In this document: positions 22,562 to 35,863 of the stretch, piece by piece
Layout of the letters: the number at the start of each line of letters is the position of its first letter
Position numbering within the stretch: the stretch's first letter is position 1
DNA from: Atlantibacter subterraneus
Lineage (GTDB): Bacteria; Pseudomonadota; Gammaproteobacteria; Enterobacterales; Enterobacteriaceae
Assembly (NCBI RefSeq): GCF_007570865.1
Contig: NZ_VLPS01000008.1
Location: 396,315 to 460,314, forward strand
Direction of reading: 5' to 3'
DNA: 64,000 nt
Position numbers and translations under genes: made by a program
Notes under the pieces: model-generated
Seen by the model: the letters and a program-made list of their open reading frames with translations, nothing else
Databases searched by the model: none
What the model was told of the DNA's origin: nothing

Positions 22562-23977
22562 ATGGAAAACTTTAAGCATTTACCTGAACCGTTCCGCATC
22601 AGAGTGATCGAACCCGTTAAACGCACTACCAGAGAGCATCGCGAAAGCGCCATTATTAAATCAGGGATGAACCCATTCCTGTTGGATAGCGAAGATGTAT
22701 TTATCGATTTATTGACCGATAGCGGTACCGGCGCGGTCACGCAAAATATGCAAGCGGCGATGCTGCGCGGTGACGAAGCTTATAGCGGTAGCCGCAGCTA
22801 TTATGCGTTAGCGGACGCGGTAAAAAATATTTTTGGCTATCAGCACACCATTCCTACGCATCAGGGACGTGGCGCTGAACAAATTTATATTCCGGTGTTA
22901 ATCAAAAAACGTGAGCAGGAAAAAGGTTTAGACAGGACCAAAATGGTTGCTTTCTCAAACTATTTCTTCGATACCACGCAAGGCCATAGCCAAATTAACG
23001 GTTGCACTGTTCGCAACGTTTATATTAAAGAAGCTTTCGACACCGCTGTACGCTACGACTTTAAAGGTAACTTCGATCTCGAAGGATTAGAGCGCGGGAT
23101 TGATGAAGTCGGTGCCAATAACGTACCGTATATTGTCGCAACGATTACCAGTAACTCTGCGGGTGGCCAGCCGGTATCGTTAGCAAACCTGAAAGCCATG
23201 TACCGTATCGCTAAAAAATACGATATTCCAGTAGTCATGGACTCGGCACGTTTTGCAGAAAACGCGTATTTCATTCAGAAGCGTGAAGCGGAATATAAAG
23301 ACTGGAGCATCCAGGAAATTACCCGCGAAACTTATAAATATGCAGATATGCTCGCCATGTCCGCGAAAAAAGACGCCATGGTGCCGATGGGGGGATTACT
23401 CTGCATCAAGGATGACAGTTTCCTGGATGTTTATACCGAGTGCAGAACCCTTTGCGTAGTCCAGGAAGGCTTCCCTACCTACGGCGGTTTAGAAGGCGGC
23501 GCAATGGAGCGTCTGGCGGCCGGCCTGTATGATGGCATGGGGCAAGACTGGCTGGCTTACCGTATCGCTCAGGTACAGTATTTAGTTGATGGTCTTGAAG
23601 CCATTGGCGTAACCTGCCAGCAAGCGGGCGGCCATGCGGCATTTGTTGATGCCGGTAAATTATTACCGCATATTCCTGCTGAGCAATTCCCTGCTCAGGC
23701 GCTTGCTTGCGAATTATATAAAGTGGCTGGCATCCGGGCCGTTGAAATTGGATCGTTCCTGTTGGGTCGCGATCCCAAAACCGGCAAACAATTACCCTGC
23801 CCGGCAGAATTGCTCCGCTTAACGATTCCACGTGCAACCTATACCCAGACGCATATGGACTTCATCATTGAAGCATTCCAGCATGTAAAAGAAAATGCGG
23901 CGAATATTAAAGGCCTGACGTTTACCTACGAGCCTAAAGTATTACGTCACTTCACGGCTAAACTTAAAGAAGTTTAA
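22562..23977 (+). CDS. tnaA: Tryptophanase (L-tryptophan indole-lyase)
   Basis: A 471-residue PLP enzyme that splits L-tryptophan into indole, pyruvate and ammonia; its length equals E. coli TnaA. The PLP lysine lies in [12 protein letters not shown] (about K270), and the substrate-side residues in the N-terminal [10 protein letters not shown] segment are intact. AAGGA lies about 9 bases before the ATG at 22562. Indole production and tryptophan use as carbon source are predicted. Control is by CRP upstream and by TnaC stalling in the leader. Confidence 0.98.
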   Translation: MENFKHLPEPFRIRVIEPVKRTTREHRESAIIKSGMNPFLLDSEDVFIDLLTDSGTGAVTQNMQAAMLRGDEAYSGSRSYYALADAVKNIFGYQHTIPTHQGRGAEQIYIPVLIKKREQEKGLDRTKMVAFSNYFFDTTQGHSQINGCTVRNVYIKEAFDTAVRYDFKGNFDLEGLERGIDEVGANNVPYIVATITSNSAGGQPVSLANLKAMYRIAKKYDIPVVMDSARFAENAYFIQKREAEYKDWSIQEITRETYKYADMLAMSAKKDAMVPMGGLLCIKDDSFLDVYTECRTLCVVQEGFPTYGGLEGGAMERLAAGLYDGMGQDWLAYRIAQVQYLVDGLEAIGVTCQQAGGHAAFVDAGKLLPHIPAEQFPAQALACELYKVAGIRAVEIGSFLLGRDPKTGKQLPCPAELLRLTIPRATYTQTHMDFIIEAFQHVKENAANIKGLTFTYEPKVLRHFTAKLKEV

Positions 23978-23989
23978 TAGCAAAGAGAT

Positions 23990-24013
23990 TGGGTGGTTAG
24001 CAATAACCACCCA
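23990..24013 (+). other. tnaA-tnaB intercistronic hairpin
   Basis: TGGGTGGTTA/TAACCACCCA is a perfect 10-bp stem with a 4-base loop, just after the tnaA stop. The following bases are AAAACC, not a U run, so it probably protects the tnaA 3' end or partly attenuates tnaB. Confidence 0.65.
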
Positions 24014-24082
24014 AAACCATAAACTTTCATTGAGTTATTGCAAACATTATCAATTATAGCTTGCTATAATTAATGAGGCATC

Positions 24083-25333
24083 ATGGAAGAAAATTCGAAT
24101 CCTAAACACTCAGCGTTTTGGGGCGTTATGGTAATTGCTGGGACGGTGATTGGCGGGGGGATGTTTGCTTTACCTGTTGATCTCGCAGGCGCCTGGTTTT
24201 TCTGGGCCGCTTTCATTTTAATAATCGCCTGGTTTTCAATGCTGCACTCGGGGCTATTATTATTAGAAGCCAACTTAAACTATCCCGTCGGTTCCAGTTT
24301 TAACACCATTACTAAAGATTTACTTGGCAACACCTGGAATATCGTCAGCGGTATTACCGTCGCCTTTGTTCTCTATATCCTCACCTATGCTTATATCTCT
24401 GCTAATGGCGCGATCATTAGCGAAACTATCGCCATTAACATGGGGTCGCACGTCAATCCGCGAATTATTGGTATTTGTACCGCCGTGTTTGTTGCCAGCG
24501 TCTTATGGATAAGTTCATTAGCCGCAAGCAGGATCACTTCCCTGTTTCTGGGGATAAAAATCATTGCTTTTGTTATTGTTTTTGGTTCGTTTTTCTTCCA
24601 GGTTGACTATTCAATATTACGGGACGCTGGTGGAACCGGCGGCATTGATGCATCCTACTTCCCGTATATCTTCATGGCAATGCCCGTGTGCCTGGCCTCT
24701 TTTGGCTTTCACGGAAATATTCCCAGCCTGATCATTTGTTATGGAAAGCGAAAAGATAAACTTATAAAAAGTATCGTTTTAGGCTCGCTGTTGGCGCTGG
24801 TTATTTACCTGTTCTGGTTATATTGCACGATGGGTAATATTACTCGGGAAAGTTTCAAGGAAATTATCTCATCGGGCGGAAATGTCGATTCGCTGGTCAA
24901 ATCTTTCCTCGGCACTAAACAACACGGGATTATAGAATTCTGCTTACTGGTGTTTTCTAACCTCGCCGTAGCCAGTTCGTTCTTTGGCGTGACGTTAGGA
25001 TTATTTGATTATCTGGCAGACTTATTCAAAATGGATAATTCGCCATCAGGTCGTCTGAAGACCGTTTTATTAACCTTTCTCCCCCCTGCGGTTCTCTACC
25101 TGATTTTCCCTAATGGCTTTATCTATGGCATTGGTGGCGCAGGATTGTGTGCAACGGTATGGGCGGTAATCATTCCTGCCGCACTCGCTTTAAAGGCGCG
25201 GAAAAAATTCCCAGATCAAATGTTTACCGTATGGGGCGGCGTCCTGATCCCTTCCATTGTTATCTTGTTCGGTGTTGTCGTCATCCTCTGCTGGTTCGGT
25301 AATGTGTTCCATCTGTTGCCGCGATTCGGTTAA
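24083..25333 (+). CDS. tnaB: Low-affinity tryptophan permease TnaB
   Basis: A 416-residue aromatic amino acid permease (HAAAP family, about 11 membrane helices), one residue longer than in E. coli. It imports tryptophan for TnaA. The family start is visible as SAFWGVMVIAGTVIGGGMFALPVDLAG from about residue 11. GAGG precedes the ATG. It is the last gene of the tna operon and is followed by a strong hairpin at 25365-25387. The E. coli neighbours mdtL and yidZ do not follow; the next gene is yieE. Confidence 0.97.
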   Translation: MEENSNPKHSAFWGVMVIAGTVIGGGMFALPVDLAGAWFFWAAFILIIAWFSMLHSGLLLLEANLNYPVGSSFNTITKDLLGNTWNIVSGITVAFVLYILTYAYISANGAIISETIAINMGSHVNPRIIGICTAVFVASVLWISSLAASRITSLFLGIKIIAFVIVFGSFFFQVDYSILRDAGGTGGIDASYFPYIFMAMPVCLASFGFHGNIPSLIICYGKRKDKLIKSIVLGSLLALVIYLFWLYCTMGNITRESFKEIISSGGNVDSLVKSFLGTKQHGIIEFCLLVFSNLAVASSFFGVTLGLFDYLADLFKMDNSPSGRLKTVLLTFLPPAVLYLIFPNGFIYGIGGAGLCATVWAVIIPAALALKARKKFPDQMFTVWGGVLIPSIVILFGVVVILCWFGNVFHLLPRFG

Positions 25334-25364
25334 TCACAACGCTCGCCAACTTCCCGTCTTACTG

Positions 25365-25387
25365 AGCCGCTCCTCCCCGGAGCGGCT
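25365..25387 (+). terminator. Terminator hairpin after tnaB
   Basis: AGCCGCTCC/GGAGCGGCT is a perfect 9-bp stem with a 5-base loop, 30 bases after the tnaB stop. Only two Ts follow directly. Confidence 0.65.
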
Positions 25388-25564
25388 ATTCTGGTCTATC
25401 GACACGGTTTCCTGATTCGTTAAAGCGACAGCATTCAGCTTAATGAATTGTAAAAGTGACGTTTTGGGCTTTTCGAAACCTTAATTCCGCATTAAAACCT
25501 AAGAACTATGCGCGATAATGTTGATTATCGTTTCCCTACCCTGACCATTATCATGGAGCGACAA

Positions 25565-26347
25565 ATGGCAACGCATTTTGCTCGAGGACTGTTAAGCCCC
25601 GACGCCCCCTTATCTCCACGACTGTGCGCCGCAAGTCTTGAGCTGGCGCGACAGTTACCCGAACACCGACGCCAGCGCTTTTTAGCTTCCCGTTCGTTGC
25701 TCGCCGAAATGATGTTCCGCTTTTTTGGTATTAAGACCCTTCCTCCTCTTCACACCACGCCGCAGGGTAAACCACAGTTTAGGGATCGCGAGATGGCGGA
25801 TTTCTCCATCGCTTACGCCGGGAATATAGTAGGCGTCGCGCTGACAACGGAAGGACGCTGCGGCCTGGATATGGCGCTCCAGCGCACCACGCGCGGGTTT
25901 TCGTTACCCAATACCGGCGATCAGGCGTATCCGTTTACCAGTAATGAATCGACGTGGATCGCCAGGCAACACGACGTCATCGAAGCCAAAACCCAGCTGG
26001 TGACGTTACGCCATAGCGTGCTGAAAATGATGGGTGAAAAGGATCAAGCCTCGGATACGGTACAGCTCCAGCCCGCTGCCGGTAAATTGCGGGTGGCAAA
26101 CTGCCCTCAGGTAGAATCGATTTGCGATGCGGAGGATATCCTGATTTGGTCGGTTGCCGCCTCGCCCGCCATCGAAAAGCTGACGCTATGGCAATACCAT
26201 CAGCAGAACTGGAAAATCCTGCCGGACATTCCGACCCGTCGCAACGATGAGGCCTCGCGCCTGATGCGTTTTACCAGCCTGCCGGCTGAAAAAGCTCATA
26301 TACTCAATCATCCGCATTCCGTAACGTCAGGGAGTCATCATGTCTGA
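25565..26347 (+). CDS. yieE: 4'-phosphopantetheinyl transferase-like protein YieE, probably altered active site
   Basis: A 260-residue member of the Sfp/AcpT-type phosphopantetheinyl transferase family, orthologous by position and sequence to E. coli YieE (249 residues). The domain region FLASRSLLAEMMF...GKPQF...FSIAYAGNIVGVAL is typical. The metal motif GxDxE, which I recall as CGLDMEL in E. coli YieE, reads CGLDMAL here, with Ala104 encoded by GCG at 25874-25876. Loss of this glutamate would weaken or abolish activity. I chose the ATG at 25565 (MATHFARG), preceded by GGAG. It overlaps chrR by 8 bases. Confidence 0.85.
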   Translation: MATHFARGLLSPDAPLSPRLCAASLELARQLPEHRRQRFLASRSLLAEMMFRFFGIKTLPPLHTTPQGKPQFRDREMADFSIAYAGNIVGVALTTEGRCGLDMALQRTTRGFSLPNTGDQAYPFTSNESTWIARQHDVIEAKTQLVTLRHSVLKMMGEKDQASDTVQLQPAAGKLRVANCPQVESICDAEDILIWSVAASPAIEKLTLWQYHQQNWKILPDIPTRRNDEASRLMRFTSLPAEKAHILNHPHSVTSGSHHV

Positions 26348-26906
26348 ATCACTAAAAGTTGTGACACTACTGGGAAGCCTGCGTAAAGGCTCGTTTAACG
26401 CCATGGTTGCGCGTACGCTGCCGAAGCTGGCACCGGCAGGGATGGACATCGCCGCGCTGCCGACCATCGCGGATATCCCGCTGTATGACGCTGATATCCA
26501 GCAGGACGAAGGTTTTCCGCAGAGCGTGGAAGCGATTGCGGCGCAAATCCGCGAAGCCGACGGCGTAGTGATTGTCACGCCGGAATATAACTATTCGGTG
26601 CCGGGCGGCCTGAAGAACGCCATCGACTGGCTGTCGCGCCTGCCCAACCAGCCGCTGGCGGGCAAGCCGGTGCTGATCCAGACCAGTTCTATGGGTGCCA
26701 TTGGCGGCGCGCGCTGCCAGTATCATCTGCGCCAGATCCTGGTGTTCCTTGACGCCATGGTGATGAACAAGCCGGAGTTTATGGGCGGGGTGATCCAGAA
26801 TAAAGTGGATACTCAGACGGGCGAAGTGATTGACCAGAGTACCCTTGACCATCTGACCGGGCAGTTAACGGCGTTTGGGGAGTATATTCAGCGAGTGCGT
26901 AACTGA
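26340..26906 (+). CDS. chrR: NAD(P)H-dependent FMN quinone/chromate reductase ChrR
   Basis: A 188-residue flavodoxin-fold reductase (YieF), the same length as E. coli. It transfers electrons to quinones and, in vitro, to chromate. The FMN phosphate loop is GSLRKGSFN near the N-terminus, and the signature PEYNYSVPGGLKNAIDWLSR lies mid-protein. The start overlaps the end of yieE by 8 bases, so the two are probably co-translated. Confidence 0.95.
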   Translation: MSESLKVVTLLGSLRKGSFNAMVARTLPKLAPAGMDIAALPTIADIPLYDADIQQDEGFPQSVEAIAAQIREADGVVIVTPEYNYSVPGGLKNAIDWLSRLPNQPLAGKPVLIQTSSMGAIGGARCQYHLRQILVFLDAMVMNKPEFMGGVIQNKVDTQTGEVIDQSTLDHLTGQLTAFGEYIQRVRN

Positions 26907-26912
26907 TGTGAA

Positions 26913-26935
26913 AAGGGCCAGCAATGCTGGCCCTT
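26913..26935. terminator. Bidirectional terminator between chrR and adeP
   Basis: AAGGGCCAGCA/TGCTGGCCCTT is an almost gapless palindrome between the convergent stops of chrR and adeP. Confidence 0.7.
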
Positions 26936-26940
26936 GTTGA

Positions 26941-28278
26941 TTAATGCGCGTCGATAAACACGATTTTCAGGGTGAACAGCAGCGCCACCACCACCACGCA
27001 GGCGCTCAGATCGCGGAAGCGGCCGGTGAACACTTTCATCACGCAGTAGGAGATAAAGCCCAGCGCGATGCCTTCGGTGATAGAGAAGCTAAACGGCATC
27101 ATCACGGCAGTGATAAACGCCGGCACCGCTTCGGTAAGGTCATCCCACTTCACGCGCGCCAGGCTTGACGTCATCAGCACGCCCACATAAATCAGCGCGC
27201 CCGCAGCCGCATAGCCCGGTACCATGCCCGCCAGCGGTGACAGGAAGATAACCAGCAGGAACAGCAGCCCGACGATCACGGCAGTAAGGCCAGTGCGGCC
27301 ACCTACGGACACCCCGGAAGACGATTCGATGTAAGCGGTCACTGACGACGTACCGATAAACGAACCGGTTACCGACGAAATACTGTCGACATACAGCGCC
27401 TGCTTCATGCGCGGGAAGCGGCCTTTTTCATCGGTCAGGCCCGCTTTATCCGTCACGCCAATCAGGGTACCGGAGGAATCGAACAGGTTTACCAGCATGA
27501 AAGAGAAAATAACGCCCGCCAGGCCGATGTTCAGCGAGCCCGCCAGATCCACCTGGCCCACTACGCTCATCACGCTCGGCGGCGCAGAAACAATCCCATG
27601 ATACTGCACATCGCCCAGCATCCAGCCCAGCAGCGTGGTGACAACGATAGACACCAGTACCGCAGCGTGAATATTACGCGACGCCAGAACGGCGATGATA
27701 AAGAAGCCCAGCGCGCCCAGCAGCGTGGAGTGGGACGTCAGATTACCGATGGTGACCAGGGTTTCCGGGTTCGCCACGATGATCCCGGCGTTTTTCAGAC
27801 CCATCATGCCGATAAACAGACCGATACCGCTGGTAATGCCCACGCGCAGGCTGACCGGGATGTTGGCGATCATCCAGTAACGCACGCGGAAAATAGTCAG
27901 GATCAGCAGGCCGACCGCGCCCCAGAAAATCGCGCCCATGCCGATTTGCCAGGAAAGGCCCATTGCGCCCACCACCACAAACGCGAAAAAGGCGTTAAGG
28001 CCCATCGCAGGTGCCAGCGCCACCGGCAGGTTGGCGAATAAACCCATCAGGATACTGCCGAAGGCAGCGATCAGACAGGTCGTCACAAAGACGGCGCTGG
28101 TATCCATGCCAGCCGCGCCCAGAATTTGCGGGTTTACGAAAACGATATACACCATCGTCAGGAAAGTCGTGATACCGGCAATCACTTCGGTACGGGCGGT
28201 TGTGCCGTGTTCACGCAGTTTAAACACGCGCTCAAGCACCCCCGGTTGCGAAGCCGGAGTAGCGTTTTGTTGGCTCAT
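26941..28278 (-). CDS. adeP: Adenine/proton permease AdeP
   Basis: A 445-residue purine permease of the AzgA-like NCS2 branch (formerly PurP/YieG), identical in length to the E. coli high-affinity adenine importer. It is hydrophobic throughout with about 13 predicted segments, and conserved residues occur in GLNAFFAF and the SSVTAYIESSSGVSVGGRTGLTAV region. It is a single gene, divergent from yieH. A PurR-like box lies upstream of its start. Confidence 0.95.
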   Translation of the reverse strand: MSQQNATPASQPGVLERVFKLREHGTTARTEVIAGITTFLTMVYIVFVNPQILGAAGMDTSAVFVTTCLIAAFGSILMGLFANLPVALAPAMGLNAFFAFVVVGAMGLSWQIGMGAIFWGAVGLLILTIFRVRYWMIANIPVSLRVGITSGIGLFIGMMGLKNAGIIVANPETLVTIGNLTSHSTLLGALGFFIIAVLASRNIHAAVLVSIVVTTLLGWMLGDVQYHGIVSAPPSVMSVVGQVDLAGSLNIGLAGVIFSFMLVNLFDSSGTLIGVTDKAGLTDEKGRFPRMKQALYVDSISSVTGSFIGTSSVTAYIESSSGVSVGGRTGLTAVIVGLLFLLVIFLSPLAGMVPGYAAAGALIYVGVLMTSSLARVKWDDLTEAVPAFITAVMMPFSFSITEGIALGFISYCVMKVFTGRFRDLSACVVVVALLFTLKIVFIDAH

Positions 28279-28382
28279 TATCAGTTTCCGAACATGAGGA
28301 GGGAAAATTCGCCGGTTATCCTATACCAAAAAAGCGTCAGTTTGACGGCTGTCACAGACTTTTTTTCATTGATTTTGCTTAT

Positions 28383-28398
28383 ACGGGATCGTTTGCGC
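28383..28398. promoter_or_regulatory. Possible PurR operator for adeP
   Basis: ACGGGATCGTTTGCGC fits the reverse form of the PurR operator (ANGNAANCGNTTGCNT) at all but two specified positions. It lies about 105 bases upstream of adeP in the adeP-yieH divergent region. E. coli adeP belongs to the PurR regulon, which supports the assignment; the match itself is imperfect. Confidence 0.45.
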
Positions 28399-28457
28399 GG
28401 GGCAAAAATTTGCGCAATCAGGTAAAATGCCGTTTCATTCTCAAAAAAGGAAACGGC

Positions 28458-29123
28458 ATGTCCCGGATTGATGCGGTATTTTTTGACTGTGATGGCACGT
28501 TAGTCGACAGCGAAGTGATCTGCTCTAAAGCTTACGTGCATATGTTTGCGCAATATGGCATCCAGCTCGATCTGGAGGAGGTGCATAAGACCTTCAAGGG
28601 GATAAAGCTCTACGAAATCATCGATACCATCAGCAATCAGCACGGCGTGAACCTGAACAAAGCCGATCTGGAAGCGGTGTATCGCGCTGAAGTCGCCAGG
28701 CTGTTTGAAAGCGAACTGGTGGAAATCGACGGCGCTGCGCAATTGCTGAAGAAGATGAAAGTGCCGATGTGCATCGTGTCTAACGGCCCGATCACCAAAA
28801 TGCAGCACTCGCTGGGCAAAACCGGCATGCTCGACCACTTCCCGGATCTGCTGTACAGCGGGTATGACATTCAACGCTGGAAGCCGGACCCGGCCATCAT
28901 GCATCACGCCGCCGATGCGATGCAGGTGGATGTGAAAAACTGCGTGCTGGTAGATGACTCGTCCGCAGGCGCGATGGCGGGTGTGGCGGCGGGCATGGAG
29001 GTGTATTACTTCTGCGCCGATCCGCACAACAAGCCGATCGATCATCCAAAAGTCACCTCTTTTACCGCCCTGTCGCAGTTGCCTGAGCTGTGGCGCGCGC
29101 GCGGTTGGGATATTACCGACTAG
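28458..29123 (+). CDS. yieH: HAD-superfamily 6-phosphogluconate/purine nucleotide phosphatase YieH
   Basis: A 221-residue beta-phosphoglucomutase-like HAD hydrolase. The catalytic motif DCDGTLVDSE lies at residues 9-18, motif II SNGP follows mid-protein, and the GYDIQRWKPDP and VDDSSAGAMAG motifs come near the C-terminus. E. coli YieH dephosphorylates small sugar acid phosphates and nucleotides in vitro. I chose the ATG at 28458 (MSRIDAVFFDCDG), with GGAA upstream, instead of the longer frame. The E. coli cbrB/cbrC/bgl genes between yieH and phoU are absent. Confidence 0.94.
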   Translation: MSRIDAVFFDCDGTLVDSEVICSKAYVHMFAQYGIQLDLEEVHKTFKGIKLYEIIDTISNQHGVNLNKADLEAVYRAEVARLFESELVEIDGAAQLLKKMKVPMCIVSNGPITKMQHSLGKTGMLDHFPDLLYSGYDIQRWKPDPAIMHHAADAMQVDVKNCVLVDDSSAGAMAGVAAGMEVYYFCADPHNKPIDHPKVTSFTALSQLPELWRARGWDITD

Positions 29124-29132
29124 CCTGAATGA

Positions 29133-29158
29133 ACAACGCCAGCGTTCGCTGGCGTTGT
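29133..29158. terminator. Hairpin between convergent yieH and phoU
   Basis: ACAACGCCAGC/GCTGGCGTTGT is a perfect 11-bp stem with a 4-base loop, 9 bases after the yieH stop and just before the phoU stop. It probably serves both genes. Confidence 0.75.
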
Positions 29159-29162
29159 AGCT

Positions 29163-29888
29163 TTACTCTTTCGGGTCTTTGCCCGCCAGCAGCTTATCCA
29201 GCTCATCCCCGCCGACGTGACGGAAATCCTGGCCCTTCACGAAGTAGAAAATGTACTCGCAAATATTCTGGCAGCGGTCGCCGATACGCTCGATAGAGCG
29301 GGCGCAGAACAGGGCGGTCAGCACGCTGGGAATGGTGCGCGAGTCTTCCATCATATAGGTCATCAGCTGGCGCACGATGCCCTCATACTCCTGGTCTACT
29401 TTTTTATCTTCGCGGTAAATACGCACCGCTTCGTCCAGATCCATACGGGCGAACGCATCCAGCACATCGTGCAGCATCTGCACGGTGTGGCGGCCCAGGG
29501 ATTCCAGGCTTACCAGCAGCGGCTGGTGCTGCTGGGAGAATTTCTCCAGCGCGGTACGGCAGATTTTGTCCGCCACATCGCCAATGCGTTCCAGCTCGGC
29601 AATGGTCTTAATGATCGCCATCACCAGACGCAGGTCGCTGGCGGTAGGCTGGCGTTTGGCAATGATGCGCACGCAGGCTTCATCGATGGCGACTTCCATC
29701 ATGTTGACCTGCTGATCGCCCTCAATCACGCGCTTCGCCAGCTCACCGTCCTGGTTGTGCATAGCGGTAATCGCGTCAGAGAGCTGCTGTTCCACCAGCC
29801 CGCCCATTGTCATCACCTGGGTGCGGATATGTTCCAGCTCCGCATTAAACTGACCGGAAATATGTTTGTTGAGATTCAGATTGTCCAT
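29163..29888 (-). CDS. phoU: Phosphate signalling regulator PhoU
   Basis: A 241-residue cytoplasmic protein made of two repeated three-helix bundles. It links the PstSCAB transporter to the PhoR sensor and prevents kinase activation when phosphate is plentiful. The E/DxxxD metal-cluster motifs (for example [15 protein letters not shown] and [15 protein letters not shown]) are both visible. It is the last gene of pstSCAB-phoU, 13 bases after pstB. Confidence 0.97.
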   Translation of the reverse strand: MDNLNLNKHISGQFNAELEHIRTQVMTMGGLVEQQLSDAITAMHNQDGELAKRVIEGDQQVNMMEVAIDEACVRIIAKRQPTASDLRLVMAIIKTIAELERIGDVADKICRTALEKFSQQHQPLLVSLESLGRHTVQMLHDVLDAFARMDLDEAVRIYREDKKVDQEYEGIVRQLMTYMMEDSRTIPSVLTALFCARSIERIGDRCQNICEYIFYFVKGQDFRHVGGDELDKLLAGKDPKE

Positions 29889-29901
29889 GGTTAACTCCCC
29901 A

Positions 29902-32573
<2,672 letters not shown>

Positions 32574-32589
32574 TCACTCTTTTGTCAGA

Positions 32590-32672
32590 ACCCTGAAAGC
32601 CGGCATTATCGCCAGTTTTCAGGGTATTGCCATTACCCGTGATGCGTCCGCCGGAAAATTTATTCCCGGCGG
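32590..32672 (-). other. Two stem-loops between pstS and pstC
   Basis: ACCCTGAAA/TTTCAGGGT (32590-32598 with 32617-32625) and CCGCCGG/CCGGCGG (32648-32654 with 32666-32672) form two separate hairpins after the pstS stop. They probably stabilise pstS mRNA and reduce read-through into pstC, consistent with the need for excess binding protein. Confidence 0.6.
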
Positions 32673-32684
32673 CTCAGGGGCAAA

Positions 32685-33755
<1,071 letters not shown>

Positions 33756-33790
33756 TTAGTGGCTACGATGAGCAAAATAGGACACTTTGG

Positions 33791-33830
33791 TGACAGTTAA
33801 ATGTACGAATTATGACAGTTTTATGACAAG
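33791..33830 (-). promoter_or_regulatory. Tandem Pho boxes of the pst operon
   Basis: On the minus strand CTTGTCATAAAACTGTCAT is a complete Pho box (11-base direct repeat of CTGTCAT form). It is followed after ACATTTAA by another CTGTCAC half. A -10-like TATTTT lies downstream at 33774-33779. This is the PhoB-activated promoter arrangement of E. coli pstS. The rest of the 308-base spacer up to glmS is AT-rich and holds the glmS terminator. Confidence 0.92.
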
Positions 33831-33998
33831 CAAAATCCTGCGGAATTATCTTCAAATTAATTATTAAAAATCAGAGAGATAATAAGAATTATGACACTGA
33901 CATTGCAGTGAAATTTTATTTTTGTGACAAGATAAAATGTAGTTCGGGATGGCCGATTGTCATAAAAAATCGGCAAGTTTTTTGGTTAAAAATCAGCC

Positions 33999-34027
33999 AA
34001 AAAAGCCTCACCAGGACGGTGAGGCTT
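33999..34027 (-). terminator. Rho-independent terminator after glmS
   Basis: The perfect 10-bp stem AAGCCTCACC/GGTGAGGCTT has a 5-base loop and, on the minus strand, a T run follows. Confidence 0.9.
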
Positions 34028-34033
34028 GCAGGA

Positions 34034-35863
34034 TTATTCTACGGTAACGGACTTGGCGAGGTTACGCGGCTGGTCCACGTCAGTGCCTTTGATCAGCGCA
34101 ACGTGGTACGCCAGCAGCTGTAGCGGAACGGTATAGAAGATTGGCGCAATCACCTCTTCCACATGCGGCATCTCAATGATGTGCATGTTGTCGCTGCTGG
34201 TGAAACCGGTATCCTGGTCGGCGAAGACGTACAGCTGGCCGCCACGGGCGCGCACTTCTTCGATGTTGGATTTCAGTTTTTCCAGCAGTTCGTTGTTCGG
34301 TGCTACCACAATCACCGGCATATCAGCGTCAATCAGCGCCAGCGGGCCGTGTTTCAGTTCGCCAGCAGCATAGGCTTCGGCGTGGATATAGGAAATCTCT
34401 TTCAACTTCAGCGCGCCTTCCAGGGCGATCGGATACTGATCGCCACGGCCCAGGAACAGGGCGTGGTGCTTGTCGGAGAAATCTTCTGCCAGCGCTTCAA
34501 TACGTTTGTCCTGAGACAGCATCTGCTCAATACGGCTTGGCAGCGCCTGCAGGCCGTGGACGATGTCGTGCTCGACAGAGGCATCCAGGCCCTTCAGACG
34601 CGCCAGCTTCGCCACCAGCATCAACAGCACCGTTAACTGGGTGGTAAACGCTTTGGTGGACGCCACGCCGATTTCAGTCCCGGCTTTAGTCATCAGCGCC
34701 AGATCGGATTCACGCACCAGCGAAGAGCCCGGAACGTTGCACACCGCCAGCGAGCCGAGGTAGCCCAGCTCTTTAGACAGACGCAGCGCCGCCAGGGTAT
34801 CGGCGGTTTCGCCAGACTGAGACAGGGTGATCATCAGGCTGTTGCGACGCACGGCAGATTTGCGATAGCGGAATTCAGAGGCGATTTCCACGTCGCAGGA
34901 GACGCCCGCCAGCGCTTCGAACCAGTAGCGTGACACCATACCGGAGTTGTAAGACGTGCCGCAGGCGACGATCTGAATGTGCTCAACCTGAGAGAGCAGA
35001 TCGTTAGCCTGAGGGCCCAGCTCGCTTAAATCCACCTCACCGTGGCTGATGCGCCCGGTCAGGGTGTTTTTAATCGCGTTCGGCTGCTCGTAAATCTCTT
35101 TCTGCATGTAGTGGCGGTAAACGCCTTTGTCGCCCGCGTCATATTGCAGATTGGATTCGATATCAGGCCGTTTCACTTCTGCGCCGGATTTATCCATGAT
35201 GGTGACGGTGCGGCGGGTCACTTCCGCGATATCGCCCTCTTCCAGGAAGATAAAGCGGCGGGTCACCGGCAGCAGTGCCAGCTGATCGGAGGCGATAAAG
35301 TTTTCGCCCATGCCGAGGCCGATAACCAGCGGGCTACCGGAACGTGCGGCCAACAGCACGTCCGGGTTGCGGGTATCGACGATAACGGTGCCATACGCGC
35401 CGCGCAGCTGCGGAATGGCGCGCAGCACTGCATCACGCAGCGTACCGCCCTGCTCCAGCTCCCAGTGCACCAGATGCGCGATCACTTCGGTATCGGTCTG
35501 GGAAGCGAATGCGTAACCGCGCGCCTGCAACAGCTCGCGCAGCGGTTCATGGTTTTCGATAATGCCGTTATGCACCACCACGATGTGGTCGGATACATGC
35601 GGGTGCGCATTAATTTCCGACGGTTCGCCGTGGGTCGCCCAACGGGTATGCGCAATACCTGTGCCGCCATGCAGGGGCTGCTCTTCTGCGGCCTGCGCCA
35701 GCATCTGAACTTTGCCCAGACGACGTAAACGCGTCATCTCTCCGCTGCTGTTGATAACCGCAAGTCCCGCAGAGTCATAACCACGGTATTCCAGACGGCG
35801 TAATCCTTCGAGAAGGATTTCTGCAATATCACGCTGCGCGACTGCGCCAACAATTCCACACAT
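34034..35863 (-). CDS. glmS: Glucosamine-6-phosphate synthase (isomerizing)
   Basis: A 609-residue enzyme making glucosamine-6-phosphate from fructose-6-phosphate and glutamine, the first step to UDP-GlcNAc. The N-terminal glutaminase domain starts MCGIVGAV, whose Cys2 is the nucleophile after Met removal. Two SIS sugar-isomerase domains follow (about 285-430 and 455-600), ending in the conserved NLAKSVTVE tail. It is co-transcribed with glmU and in enterobacteria is controlled by the GlmY/GlmZ small RNAs acting on the leader. Confidence 0.98.
   Translation of the reverse strand: MCGIVGAVAQRDIAEILLEGLRRLEYRGYDSAGLAVINSSGEMTRLRRLGKVQMLAQAAEEQPLHGGTGIAHTRWATHGEPSEINAHPHVSDHIVVVHNGIIENHEPLRELLQARGYAFASQTDTEVIAHLVHWELEQGGTLRDAVLRAIPQLRGAYGTVIVDTRNPDVLLAARSGSPLVIGLGMGENFIASDQLALLPVTRRFIFLEEGDIAEVTRRTVTIMDKSGAEVKRPDIESNLQYDAGDKGVYRHYMQKEIYEQPNAIKNTLTGRISHGEVDLSELGPQANDLLSQVEHIQIVACGTSYNSGMVSRYWFEALAGVSCDVEIASEFRYRKSAVRRNSLMITLSQSGETADTLAALRLSKELGYLGSLAVCNVPGSSLVRESDLALMTKAGTEIGVASTKAFTTQLTVLLMLVAKLARLKGLDASVEHDIVHGLQALPSRIEQMLSQDKRIEALAEDFSDKHHALFLGRGDQYPIALEGALKLKEISYIHAEAYAAGELKHGPLALIDADMPVIVVAPNNELLEKLKSNIEEVRARGGQLYVFADQDTGFTSSDNMHIIEMPHVEEVIAPIFYTVPLQLLAYHVALIKGTDVDQPRNLAKSVTVE

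Noticed and set aside
22351..22575. 74-codon frame in the tnaC-tnaA spacer
   Set aside because: It overlaps the tnaA start, lies in the known regulatory leader, and encodes no recognisable protein.
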